The notes beneath the pieces were generated by a model. It saw only the letters and a list, made by a program, of their open reading frames with translations. It did no database searches and was not told the origin of the DNA. From Sphingobium sp. V4 (GTDB lineage: Bacteria > Pseudomonadota > Alphaproteobacteria > Sphingomonadales > Sphingomonadaceae), in contig NZ_CP081002.1 in NCBI RefSeq assembly GCF_029590555.1, forward strand, positions 926,501 through 990,500: DNA of 64,000 nucleotides, given 5' to 3'. Positions 52,524 to 59,665 of the stretch are shown here, piece by piece. Position 1 is the first letter of the stretch. Every line of letters starts with the position of its first letter. The position numbers were made by a program, and so were the translations under genes.

Positions 52524-53281
52524 TGCTTCGAGCCGCCAGCCGCGTCCGCTTCAACGATCTGCCCGAGGAGGCTATCGTCCCTCCGCCGCCCGCGCCGTCC
52601 GTGCCTGCCGATGGCGGCTATCGTGCCGGCAGCAACGGGACGGGCCGGTCGATCGGCCTGTCGCTGACCATCGCCGTGCATGTGATCGCGGCCGGGCTGC
52701 TGCTGGTCAAATGGCATAGCGATTATGTGAAGCGCCAGCCGCAGACGTTGAGCACCTTCGACATCGCGCCGCCCGCGCCGCCGGCCGAGGAGGTGAGCGA
52801 GGAGCCGCCGCCAGACATCGTCCCGCCGCAGGCGCAGCCGATCGAGCAGCCCCAGCCAGAGGCGCCCAAGATCCAGATGCCGACGCCCGTCACCATCCCC
52901 ACGCCGCCGCCGCCGCGTCCGACCCCGCCGGTCGAGCGCACGACGCCGCAGGAGGTGAAGCCGGCCCCCGCGCCGCCGCCGCCGCCCGGCAATGCCAAGC
53001 CGACTTGGGAGGGGCAGGTGCTTGCCGCGCTCAACAAGGTGCGCCGCTATCCGCGTGAGGCGCTGTTCCGCAAGCAGCAGGGCGTGCCCTTTATCCGCTT
53101 CGTCATGGACCGGGAAGGCAAGGTGCTGAGCGCCCGGCTGGAGCGATCATCGGGCGTGCCTTCGCTTGATGCCGAGGCGGTCGGCCTGCCCAAGCGGGCG
53201 CAACCGCTGCCCAAGCCGCCGGAATCGGTGGTGGGCGACACCATCGAACTGATTGTGCCGGTCGAGTTCTTCCTGCGATAG
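52523..53281 (+). CDS. tonB: Energy transducer TonB
   Basis: 252 residues. An N-terminal TM anchor lies around residues 48-65 (SIGLSLTIAVHVIAAGLLLV). A long Pro/Glu/Lys-rich periplasmic linker follows (PPPDIVPPQAQPIEQPQPEA). The C-terminal TonB domain has VRRYPREALFRKQQGVPFIR, FVMDREGKVLSARLERSSGV and an ELIVPVEFFLR end. It links proton motive force to the receptor at 47761. No exbB/exbD lie in the operon, so those must be supplied elsewhere. The gene completes a seven-gene iron unit. Confidence 0.92.
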   Translation: MLRAASRVRFNDLPEEAIVPPPPAPSVPADGGYRAGSNGTGRSIGLSLTIAVHVIAAGLLLVKWHSDYVKRQPQTLSTFDIAPPAPPAEEVSEEPPPDIVPPQAQPIEQPQPEAPKIQMPTPVTIPTPPPPRPTPPVERTTPQEVKPAPAPPPPPGNAKPTWEGQVLAALNKVRRYPREALFRKQQGVPFIRFVMDREGKVLSARLERSSGVPSLDAEAVGLPKRAQPLPKPPESVVGDTIELIVPVEFFLR

Positions 53282-53596
53282 GCCTTTCGGGGGGAGTTGT
53301 TTGCTCCGTCATCGACCGCGATAAAGAGCGTTATCATCACAGCGCGAAAGATCATCGGGCGTTTTCCGATCTCGCCTGTGAAGCGGCAGCTCTCCCGGAG
53401 CGTGCTGATCCGCTTCGCAAGTCACCAGATGGCAAACGTCGGCGGTTCCTTTGATGGTTGCCGGACGAAAGCGGCAACATAATCTTACCACTGCCTATGC
53501 ATCCGCTAGTAGGGGACCGTCACAGAAATCGGAACACGCCTGCTTCCGAACGGGAGCAGCAGACTCGCGACAATGGAAGGGAGGGCGGCCGTGGCA
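53282..53596. other. Intergenic stretch after tonB
   Basis: No gene, repeat or clear terminator recognised. Confidence 0.4.
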
Positions 53597-54096
53597 TGAA
53601 TCGCTGATCGAGCTTGGATCTGTGTTGTCCCGCTGGCGCTGACGGCGGCGCCAACCTGGGAAGACGAAGTAGCGGCGAGGCCGCCGGAACCAGCGGTGGC
53701 GCGGGGCATCCGGCAGGCGGCCAGTCCTGGCTCGAAAAGATGCTCTGGGGATTGCGTGATCAGGAAGCTGGCTGGATCGGTGCGGAGATCCTAAACAGCA
53801 ATAGGAGCCATGACCTGGGGCCGCTTCAGATCAATAGCTGGTGGGTGCCAAGGATTGCCGCGCTGCTATCGCGACGCGAGGGGGATGTTCGGCGCTGGCT
53901 GCAATTTGATCCCTGCTTGAACGCCGAGGCGGCACGCTGGATTTTTCTCGATGCGTTGAAGACGAGCGGCAGCTACCGGAAGGCGGTGGGCATCTACCAT
54001 AGCCCCAACGGGATCCGCCAACGCCGCTATGCGGCCCAAGTCGCGGTTCATCCGCAAAAGCGGTTCGGGTCCGACGTCTTTGGGGGCGTGCAAGGC
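53597..54096 (+). pseudogene. TrbN-like lytic transglycosylase remnant
   Basis: A frame in 53725-54093 reads DQEAGWIGAEILNSNRSHDL, GPLQINSWWVPRIAALL, WLQFDPCLNAEAARWIFLDA and KAVGIYHSPNGIRQRRYAAQ, the TrbN/BfpH-type transglycosylase (SLT-like) pattern with catalytic-Glu region and H-S. Upstream the signal-peptide-like VVPLALTAAPTWEDEV and RPPEPAVARGIRQAAS lie in another frame, so the gene has been frame-shifted near 53730 and earlier. The end runs into the antisense of a small gene. A relic of a conjugative or cell-wall function. Confidence 0.65.
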
Positions 54097-54296
54097 GCCA
54101 ACTCGGTGATCGCGATCCAGCGGGCAATGCCCGCGTCATCGCCGGCCGCCGCCAGTGCGGTGACGCGCTCGGCAATATGCTCCGTCGCCTGTTCGCCAAA
54201 GCGGCGCTCGATGGCGAGGGCTTCGGCCCAGCGTTCCTGCTCCGGCGTCACAGCAGCGTTGCGGCGGCCGAGGGCGCGGACCGGGCTTTGTTCCAC
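54048..54296 (-). CDS. Small DUF6961-like protein, probably 3'-truncated
   Basis: 82 residues with a GTG start. The core VTPEQERWAEALAIERRFGE and IAERVTALAAAGDDAGIARW resembles the DUF6961 proteins of sphingomonads (W-x-x-A-L-x-I-E ... I-A-E-R-I-x-A-L-A). After IAITEL the sequence no longer fits, coinciding with the end of the TrbN remnant on the other strand, so a rearrangement joined the two. It overlaps the 3' end of the SRAP gene by 49 bp. Confidence 0.45.
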   Translation of the reverse strand: MEQSPVRALGRRNAAVTPEQERWAEALAIERRFGEQATEHIAERVTALAAAGDDAGIARWIAITELAPCTPPKTSDPNRFCG

Positions 54297-54898
54297 GGCT
54301 CGTTTGTTCGCTCCATGGCGATCAGCTCATCGGGAAAGCAGCGCTCCTGAAAAGAGATGATGTCGTCAAAGCTCCCATGAAGCCATAGCGCATAGTCCTG
54401 CTCATGGAGGAGAACCGGCATCCGGTCATGAACCGGGCGGATCGCGTCATTGCAGTTGGTCATCGCGCCGGAGAAGACCGGCCCCCATTCCGCGCTGTCG
54501 CGCCAGAGGCCCGCCCAGGCAAAGATCGGACGGTCGTGCAGGGAAAACCAGGTCCGGGTTTTGGCCCCGGTCTTTCCTTCGGCCTCCGCGAAATGGGTGA
54601 GGGGAATGAGGCAGCGAAATTCGGGTTTGCGCGCGGCGCCGAGCCAGAAGGGCTTGCGCAGATCAGCGATATTGTTGACCGGCTTGGGCTTGGATTCCGG
54701 TTTCATGCCCTTCAGGCGGACGGGCCATCCCCATGTCATGCTTTGCAGGACGCGCACGCCGTTCTGCTCGCGCACCACCATTCCCGGCGTGCCCGGATAG
54801 ACCTCTTCGGGTGCGTTGAACTGGGTGACCGGCGCCGCCACGCCGAAATGCGCGGCCACCTCGGCGGCGGACTTGCGCACGGTGAAGAGGTTGCAGAT
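54248..54898 (-). CDS. SRAP (SOS-response-associated peptidase / HMCES-like) protein, possible ATC start
   Basis: The family begins Met-Cys-Asn, and the catalytic Cys2 forms the crosslink to abasic sites in single-stranded DNA. Here CNLFTVRKSAAEVAAHFG is preceded by ATC (54896-54898), not ATG, with GGGAGG about 8 nt upstream, so initiation at ATC would give the correct fMet-Cys-Asn start and 216 residues. The next standard start is GTG 54880, which would lose the cysteine. Other parts are normal: SMTWGWPVRLKGM, FRCLIPLTHFAEAEG, and HDRMPVLLHEQDYALWLHGS (catalytic His and region). It should protect AP sites in ssDNA. Confidence 0.82.
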   Translation of the reverse strand: MCNLFTVRKSAAEVAAHFGVAAPVTQFNAPEEVYPGTPGMVVREQNGVRVLQSMTWGWPVRLKGMKPESKPKPVNNIADLRKPFWLGAARKPEFRCLIPLTHFAEAEGKTGAKTRTWFSLHDRPIFAWAGLWRDSAEWGPVFSGAMTNCNDAIRPVHDRMPVLLHEQDYALWLHGSFDDIISFQERCFPDELIAMERTNEPWNKARSAPSAAATLL

Positions 54899-54949
54899 AA
54901 GATGATCCTCCCTCGTTGTCGCAGCAGCGTAGCACCGCTGCTCGTTCCG

Positions 54950-55135
54950 TCAAAGCGGCCCTATTGGTTCAGATAGGCGGCAACGGCAGACGCTGTTGCC
55001 TACCGCCTCAACTGCTTCCTCCAGCCGTTCCTGGCTGACGCCGGAGTGGTTGGTCCAATATTGCACCTCATAGTCTTCGCCGAACGCGATGCGCGAACTG
55101 TCCTGGGGCGCGCGTGCGGCCTTGTCGTCAGCCAT
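54950..55135 (-). CDS. DUF3606 domain protein, probably frameshifted near its end
   Basis: 61 residues from ATG 55135 with GGAGCAGG upstream. IAFGEDYEVQYWTNHSGVSQ and ERLEEAVEAVGNSV are the DUF3606 signature. After VGNSV the read-through CRCRLSEPIGPL is atypical, whereas the other frame gives ASAVAAYLNQ and a stop at 54961, the usual ending. A 1-bp change near 54995 is likely. Small soluble protein of unknown function. Confidence 0.65.
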   Translation of the reverse strand: MADDKAARAPQDSSRIAFGEDYEVQYWTNHSGVSQERLEEAVEAVGNSVCRCRLSEPIGPL

Positions 55136-55309
55136 TTGCCTGCTCCGTCGTGATCGTTGCCAGGTTCAACGCGTAAATGGCTTCGGCGTTTCGCGGCGGA
55201 GTCGACCCGCAGCATTCGGGGGCGCCGGCTGAAACGGAACGAGTCGATCTGACGAAGAGTAGTAGATGCGGTTCGCGCGCGAGATGGCGGACCAGGAGCC
55301 TGCCGACCT

Positions 55310-56116
55310 GTGAAAATCGCGTCCTATAATGTGAACGGGGTGAACGGGCGTCTGCCGGTGCTGCTGCGTTGGCTCTATGAGGCCGAGCCCGACATCGTCT
55401 GCCTGCAGGAGCTTAAATGCCCGCAGGAGAAGTTTCCCGACGCCGCGATCCGCGATGCCGGCTATGACGCCATCTGGCACGGCCAGAGCCGGTGGAACGG
55501 CGTCGCGATCCTGAGCCGCGTCGGCAAAATCCACGAAACCCGTCGCGGCCTGCCCGGTGATCGGCATGACGAGCAGAGCCGCTATATCGAGGCAGCGGTC
55601 GGCGGCGTGCTGATTGCCGGGCTCTATCTTCCCAACGGCAATCCCCGGCCTGGCCCCAAATATGATTTCAAGCTGCGCTGGTTCGATCGGCTGCACGCGC
55701 ATCTTACATCGCTCATTGACCTCGATGCGCCGGTGGTGGTTGCCGGCGACTATAACGTCATGCCCACCGACCTCGACGTCTATGCCCCCGATCGCTGGCG
55801 CGATGACGCTCTGTTCGCGCCGGAGGTGCGTGCGGCCTATCAGCGCCTTCTGGATCAAGGCTGGACCGATGCGCTGCGCCACCTGCATCCGGACGAGACC
55901 ATCTACACCTTCTGGAAATATCTGCGCTTCGCCTTCGAGCGCAATGCGGGCCTGCGGATCGATCATCTGCTGCTGAACGCGCAGGCCAAAGCCCGGTTGA
56001 TCGCAGCGCAGGTGGATACAGCGCCGCGCGGCTGGGAGAAGACGAGCGACCATGCGCCAGTCTGGATTGAGCTTGGCGAAAAGACGCGGCGGCGCCGAAC
56101 GAAGAAAGCGGGTTGA
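55310..56116 (+). CDS. xthA: Exodeoxyribonuclease III (AP endonuclease)
   Basis: 268 residues with GTG start (AGGAG upstream). EEP-fold motifs: MKIASYNVNGVNGRLP with the metal/active Asn, CLQELKCP (metal-binding Glu), WNGVAILSR, YLPNGNP, VVAGDYNVMP (D-x-N), LRIDHLLLN and the catalytic KTSDHAPVWIE. It cleaves 5' of abasic sites and removes 3' blocks during base excision repair. Its neighbours are other DNA-repair genes (SRAP, AlkB, ImuAB). Confidence 0.93.
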   Translation: MKIASYNVNGVNGRLPVLLRWLYEAEPDIVCLQELKCPQEKFPDAAIRDAGYDAIWHGQSRWNGVAILSRVGKIHETRRGLPGDRHDEQSRYIEAAVGGVLIAGLYLPNGNPRPGPKYDFKLRWFDRLHAHLTSLIDLDAPVVVAGDYNVMPTDLDVYAPDRWRDDALFAPEVRAAYQRLLDQGWTDALRHLHPDETIYTFWKYLRFAFERNAGLRIDHLLLNAQAKARLIAAQVDTAPRGWEKTSDHAPVWIELGEKTRRRRTKKAG

Positions 56117-56131
56117 ATGGACCGTTCGACC

Positions 56132-56153
56132 GCCCTGCCGGAACGACGGCAGG
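56132..56153. terminator. Hairpin after the ExoIII gene
   Basis: CCCTGCCG / CGGCAGGG form a perfect 8-bp stem with loop GAACGA, 16 bp past the stop. No T run. The loop and inner stem coincide with the GGAAC of the promoter at 56140. Confidence 0.5.
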
Positions 56154-56164
56154 GCAATCCCGTT
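56140..56164 (+). promoter_or_regulatory. EcfG-type (general stress) promoter
   Basis: GGAAC (56140-56144), exactly 16 nt, then CGTT (56161-56164), which matches the alphaproteobacterial EcfG consensus. It lies 34 bp upstream of the ATG of a small gene. Confidence 0.7.
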
Positions 56165-56197
56165 CGATGGTGATCATAACCTCAATGAAGGGAACGG

Positions 56198-56407
56198 ATG
56201 ATGGAAGAACGGAGAACTGGACAGAAACCCGATGCTGAAGAGCGGCCTGCGGCGCAAGGCGTATATGAGCAGGCAGCGCCTAAGTCCCAGCCGGTCAGTG
56301 CGAAGGAAAAGGCGCAGATCGCTGACGCACAAAAGCGTGCGCAGCGAGACCGCGATGAGGCACTCGCAACCGGCCATGGCGATCATAAGGGTGAAGAAGG
56401 AAATTGA
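56198..56407 (+). CDS. Small hydrophilic stress-type protein
   Basis: 69 residues from ATG 56198 or 56201, with GAAGGGA upstream and an EcfG-type promoter. Highly charged and Gln/Ala-rich (EERPAAQGVYEQAAPKSQPV and EKAQIADAQKRAQRDRDEAL), likely disordered or coiled. Small hydrophilic proteins under EcfG control are common in sphingomonads. Function unknown. Confidence 0.65.
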   Translation: MMEERRTGQKPDAEERPAAQGVYEQAAPKSQPVSAKEKAQIADAQKRAQRDRDEALATGHGDHKGEEGN

Positions 56408-56426
56408 CCTCGAAGCCAGGATTGGC

Positions 56427-56456
56427 TTGCAAAAAAGAAGGCCGGTCCCCGAGGAG
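56427..56456 (-). terminator. Minus-strand terminator-like hairpin
   Basis: Read on the minus strand, AAGGTCGGCT...GGACCGGCCTT forms a GC-rich stem (one mismatch) followed by CTTTTTT. Confidence 0.5.
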
Positions 56457-56504
56457 CCGACCTTATTGAGTTTTAGGAGAGGATGCCTGAAAGGCAGGGC
56501 GCAT

Positions 56505-56609
56505 ATGGCGCCACACCCGAAGTCCGACAAATGCGAAGGCTGTGGGGGCGGGTGCAGCTTTTGCAATCAGGTCCAACCAAGGCAGATTCCAGGCCCAGAC
56601 CGTGCCTGA
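56505..56609 (+). CDS. Possible 34-residue cysteine-rich peptide
   Basis: Starts at ATG 56505, with AAGGCAGGG upstream. C-x-x-C-x-x-x-C-x-x-C (CEGCGGGCSFC) could bind a metal. Too short to be sure; kept because of the regular cysteine spacing. Confidence 0.3.
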   Translation: MAPHPKSDKCEGCGGGCSFCNQVQPRQIPGPDRA

Positions 56610-56848
56610 TGAGATGCGTCGTTGCATGGAGGTGGACCGGTGCGACCCGAAGGCGTTGGCCCATCGGCCGGTCCGCCACTAAGATCGCAATTCCCTTACG
56701 GAAAGCAAGGGCTTGCAAAATCAACCACTTATCGCATCGCCGTGGAATTGCTGAACCTGGATCAAAGTTAAGGCGCTCCCACAAACCTGAACGCTATGTT
56801 AATGACAAGTCGCGACCCGAAGGCTCTGATTTTCAGAAACTTCTACTG

Positions 56849-56885
56849 ACCCGGCTGTTCTTCACGAGCAGTCGGGTCGTTTTTG
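56849..56885 (+). terminator. Plus-strand rho-independent terminator
   Basis: ACCCGGCTG (56849-56857) pairs with CAGTCGGGT (56869-56877, one mismatch), followed by CGTTTTTGG. No clear gene ends just before it, so it may end a small RNA or an unrecognised short transcript. Confidence 0.65.
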
Positions 56886-57014
56886 GGTAAGGGTGCCGCC
56901 CCGGAAAGGCTTCCAGTGCGACCCAAAACATCCGCGCCGGTAAAAACCCTTTATGAGATGGGGACGCCAGTCGCGGAAACGGCTTGTCCGTGTCACCATG
57001 ATTGATGAAGCCAA

Positions 57015-57368
57015 TCACGCTCGGACGCCTTCGTGTCGTAGGGCGTCGAACCATTCGGCATAGGGGGTGTTCCGGACGAGATGTCGGTTATAGTCGGGCG
57101 CGCCGTCCTCCCACCACACTGGCCCGCGTTCGCCAAGCTGGCGTTTGACCGCGTCCACCGCATCCCGCGCGCATTTCTCGGCGCCCTCGTCCTTGGCGCG
57201 CAGCGCCTCACCCACCTTCCTGCGCGCGATCATCAATTGATGGACAAGCTCGGTTCGCTCATCCTCGCCAAGAGCGGGATTGCTCATTCGCCAGAGACGG
57301 CCGCGCACGACGAAATAGCGCCCGTCAGGCGTAACCGGATATTTGCGCTTTTCTCCGCTGCCGGGCAT
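57015..57368 (-). CDS. Conserved hypothetical protein
   Basis: 117 residues. YPVTPDGRYFVVRGRLWRMS is followed by a helical middle (HQLMIARRKVGEALRAKDEG) and a C-terminal WWEDGAPDYNRHLVRNTPYA with DALRHEG. I do not recognise a named domain; similar proteins occur near repair genes in sphingomonads. The start overlaps the last base of the AlkB stop, so it is the last gene of the SOS operon 58774-57015. Confidence 0.75.
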   Translation of the reverse strand: MPGSGEKRKYPVTPDGRYFVVRGRLWRMSNPALGEDERTELVHQLMIARRKVGEALRAKDEGAEKCARDAVDAVKRQLGERGPVWWEDGAPDYNRHLVRNTPYAEWFDALRHEGVRA

Positions 57369-57943
57369 CAGGCCGGTTTGAGGCTGCGGAAGGTGATCGA
57401 CCAGCGCGGCGCGTCCTGCTCGGCGATGCTATGTTCCCAGCCATGCCGCGCTTCGCCTGCCAGATGATAGATGGAGCACGGCTCCAGCGACACCGTGCGG
57501 CGCTCGAACCCACCCGCTGTCCGACGCCGAAAGCGCATGGGAGCAAGGCCCCCAAGCGAAATGCCGACGATATGCTCGAACACCGGGCGATCCTTGTGCC
57601 AGCCAATGCCGGCGCCCGGATCATAACGGATGAGCAGCGCCTGGACGAGTGCGTCCGCCGACAGGCCGGCAACACGCGCCGCGCGATCACGCACCGGCAG
57701 CAGCCAGGCGGGCAGGGGATCGGCCGGACCAAAGCTGCTCCGCTCGAAATCATAGCTCCAGCCATAGCTGTGGGTTAGGCGCTTGCCGGTCCAACGCTGG
57801 AATCGGAACGGGGCAAGCGGCGTGGTATTGATCCGGGCGATGAGGTCCGCTTCCTCCGCGCTGCTGAGAAAGCCGGTCTCGTAGCGCAGGCCCGGGATCA
57901 GCGGTGAGGCGAAGAGGTCGATCTGCTGGGCGGCGAGGTGCAT
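57368..57943 (-). CDS. alkB: AlkB-type alpha-ketoglutarate-dependent DNA dioxygenase
   Basis: 191 residues. The Fe(II)/2OG site is complete: H-x-D in GIGWHKDRP, distal His in ARHGWEHSI and the 2OG-binding Arg in RWSITFRSL (R-x-x-x-x-x-R). The nucleotide-flip region has RFQRWTGKRLTHSYGWSYDF. It reverses N-alkyl lesions such as 1-methyladenine by oxidative demethylation. The start lies 1 bp beyond the stop of the SRAP-like gene; the next gene overlaps its stop. SOS operon position fits. Confidence 0.9.
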   Translation of the reverse strand: MHLAAQQIDLFASPLIPGLRYETGFLSSAEEADLIARINTTPLAPFRFQRWTGKRLTHSYGWSYDFERSSFGPADPLPAWLLPVRDRAARVAGLSADALVQALLIRYDPGAGIGWHKDRPVFEHIVGISLGGLAPMRFRRRTAGGFERRTVSLEPCSIYHLAGEARHGWEHSIAEQDAPRWSITFRSLKPA

Positions 57944-57944
57944 G

Positions 57945-58604
57945 TCAGATGAGCGCGAGCTGCTTGTCCGCCGATGGCGGGCGCTTGCCGCTGTTCCAGA
58001 GGTCCTCGGTCTTCTCCACCCGGAAGCGCTCGGCGGCCAAGGGCGTGTCGAACTGGAAGCCTATGACATCCCGGATCGAGCCATGAAACCATGCGTCATA
58101 GTGATGCGGGTCGAGCAGCACCGGCATGCGGTCATTGGTCGGCTGCACCGCTTCATTGGCGTCCATGGTCATGCCGGCATAAACGGGGCCTTGGCCTGGC
58201 ATGTTCCGGCAGAAGCCGGCCCAGGCCATGAAGGACGCGCGCCTTAGCGAAAACCAGGTGCGGGTCCGCGCGCCGGGCACGCCGTCGGGGTTGGCGAAAT
58301 GGGTGAGAATGATCAGACATCTATAGCGCGGATCCTCCACCATCTGATCCCACATGGGATTGGTGAGGTCAGCAACAAGGCCGACGCGGGTGGGTTCCTC
58401 GCCGCGCTCGCGCATCTCTCGGGTCAGCCGCTGAAAACCCCAGGTCACGCCACGCAGGATGCGGCGGCCTTTATTCTCGAACAGGATCAGGCCGAGAGCG
58501 CCTTCTTTCGTCTCGGGCGGCAGCTCGATGCGCGCAGGCATTTCAGCGTTGAGATGATGCGCGATCTCGGTGAGGCCCGCCGCCATGCAATGCAATCTCG
58601 ACAC
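57945..58604 (-). CDS. Degenerate SRAP-family paralogue
   Basis: 219 residues from GTG 58604, 5 nt after the stop of a 54-residue gene. The SRAP frame is present (RGVTWGFQRLTREM, RYRCLIILTHFANPDG, NDRMPVLLDPHHYDAWFHGS). But position 2 is Ser (GTG-TCG) where the catalytic Cys should be, and the conserved Glu of the F-A-E motif is Asn (HFANPDG). Loss of both would abolish the known Cys2 crosslink chemistry. It may be a divergent binding protein or decaying. It is followed by alkB. Confidence 0.8.
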   Translation of the reverse strand: MSRLHCMAAGLTEIAHHLNAEMPARIELPPETKEGALGLILFENKGRRILRGVTWGFQRLTREMRERGEEPTRVGLVADLTNPMWDQMVEDPRYRCLIILTHFANPDGVPGARTRTWFSLRRASFMAWAGFCRNMPGQGPVYAGMTMDANEAVQPTNDRMPVLLDPHHYDAWFHGSIRDVIGFQFDTPLAAERFRVEKTEDLWNSGKRPPSADKQLALI

Positions 58605-58609
58605 GGGCG

Positions 58610-58774
58610 CTACCAGGGGATCTCGTCATCGCTGACGAGTTGCGGATCATGGCTTGGATGATAGCGCGGCGCGGTCGAGTCGCTTAGCGCGGGAGGGGCG
58701 TTCGGCACCGTTTCCGGCGTCGAACGATCATCCACGTCGTGCCGCAGCTTTAATTTTTTCCTCGTCTCACCCAT
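58610..58774 (-). CDS. 54-residue protein with SSB-like acidic C-terminal tip
   Basis: ATG 58774 to TAG 58610. Basic start (MGETRKKLKLRHDVDD), Pro-rich middle, and an acidic hydrophobic end SDDEIPW resembling the DDIPF tail by which SSB recruits repair proteins. It lies 5 nt upstream of the SRAP-like gene and 81 bp downstream (minus direction) of the LexA box. Function unknown; the SSB-tail mimicry is inference from seven residues. Confidence 0.55.
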   Translation of the reverse strand: MGETRKKLKLRHDVDDRSTPETVPNAPPALSDSTAPRYHPSHDPQLVSDDEIPW

Positions 58775-58855
58775 GGGAATAACTGCCTTGTTTCAGAAGC
58801 GTATCGCCGTTCGCGCCTGAACGCCGACTCCGCCCGTTGACTCATACACCGATTG

Positions 58856-58870
58856 GAACAAAATAGGAAC
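58856..58870. promoter_or_regulatory. LexA (SOS) box, divergent
   Basis: GAAC-N7-GAAC (58856-58859 and 58867-58870), the alphaproteobacterial direct-repeat LexA operator. It stands 33 bp upstream of imuA and 81 bp upstream of the 58774 gene on the other strand. Confidence 0.85.
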
Positions 58871-58903
58871 GAATCTAACCGCGAGCCAGAAGGAGGCCCT
58901 TCG

Positions 58904-59665
58904 ATGACGGAAAGAGGGGCGCGCCCCCATGTTGCTGCCTTGCGCGCCCAGATTGCCGAGATCGAAGGCGCGGAGCGCCGGGGCCGAGAGGTTCTGCCAT
59001 TTGGGCTGGAGACGATCGACGCCAAACTGCCCGGTGGCGGCTTGGCGCTGGGCGCGCTGCATGAAGTGGCGGGCGGCGCGCAGGGCGTGACCGATGGCGC
59101 GGCCGCCGCGCTGTTCACCGCCGGCATTCTCGCGCGGGTGAACGGCAGCATCCTCTGGTGCATGACGCAGCCCGATCTGTTCGCGCCCGCGATTGCGCAG
59201 GCGGGGCTTGATCCTGATCGCGTCATCTATGTCGAGGCCCGCGATGAGACGGCGGTGCTTGCCTGTTTCGAGGAAGGGCTGCGCCATGGTGGCCTGGGCG
59301 GGGTGGTGGCGGAACTCGCGCGTCTGTCCATGACAACCTCGCGCCGGCTGCAACTGGCAGCCGAGAGCAGCGGCACGATCGGCATCGCGATCCGGCGCTG
59401 GCGGCGTCTCGCTGAAGCGTCGGACTTTGGCCAACCAACCGCCGCGGCAACGCGCTGGCGGGTGACGGCCGTTCCTTCCGAACCCTTGCCGGTGCCGGGC
59501 GTCGGTCGGCATCGCTGGTTCGTCGAGCTCATACGGTGCCGGGCAGGAGAGAGCGCCGATTTTCTGGTGGAAGTCTGCGATGCGACAGGTCGTCTCGCTC
59601 TTCCTGCCGACCTGGCCGACGGATCGGCTGCGTCGCAGGCTTGGGCGCAGCGCGCCGCCTCCTGA
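58904..59665 (+). CDS. imuA: ImuA, RecA-like mutasome accessory protein
   Basis: 253 residues from ATG 58904 behind AAGGAGG. Features: ALRAQIAEIEGAERRGREVL, LPFGLETIDAKLPGGGLALG, LHEVAGGAQGVTDGAAAALF (RecA-like core without a strict Walker A) and RWFVELIRCRAGESADFLVE. ImuA couples RecA-like function to the ImuB/DnaE2 translesion complex under SOS induction. The upstream LexA box and the downstream imuB overlap agree. 86 nt at its 3' end overlap imuB in another frame. Confidence 0.92.
   Translation: MTERGARPHVAALRAQIAEIEGAERRGREVLPFGLETIDAKLPGGGLALGALHEVAGGAQGVTDGAAAALFTAGILARVNGSILWCMTQPDLFAPAIAQAGLDPDRVIYVEARDETAVLACFEEGLRHGGLGGVVAELARLSMTTSRRLQLAAESSGTIGIAIRRWRRLAEASDFGQPTAAATRWRVTAVPSEPLPVPGVGRHRWFVELIRCRAGESADFLVEVCDATGRLALPADLADGSAASQAWAQRAAS

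Larger units (their letters stand above)
56408..57014. other. Stretch with two hairpins and a possible short Cys-rich peptide
   Basis: No long gene is convincing. An ATG at 56505 opens a 34-residue frame, MAPHPKSDKCEGCGGGCSFC, ending at 56609, with four cysteines. A start at ATG 56483 behind AGGAG gives a different 135-residue frame of unlikely composition. Terminator-like hairpins lie at about 56427-56456 and 56849-56885. Confidence 0.35.

Noticed and set aside
54899..54990. LexA box upstream of the first SRAP gene
   Set aside because: Two GTTC words occur, but the spacing is far from 7 nt.
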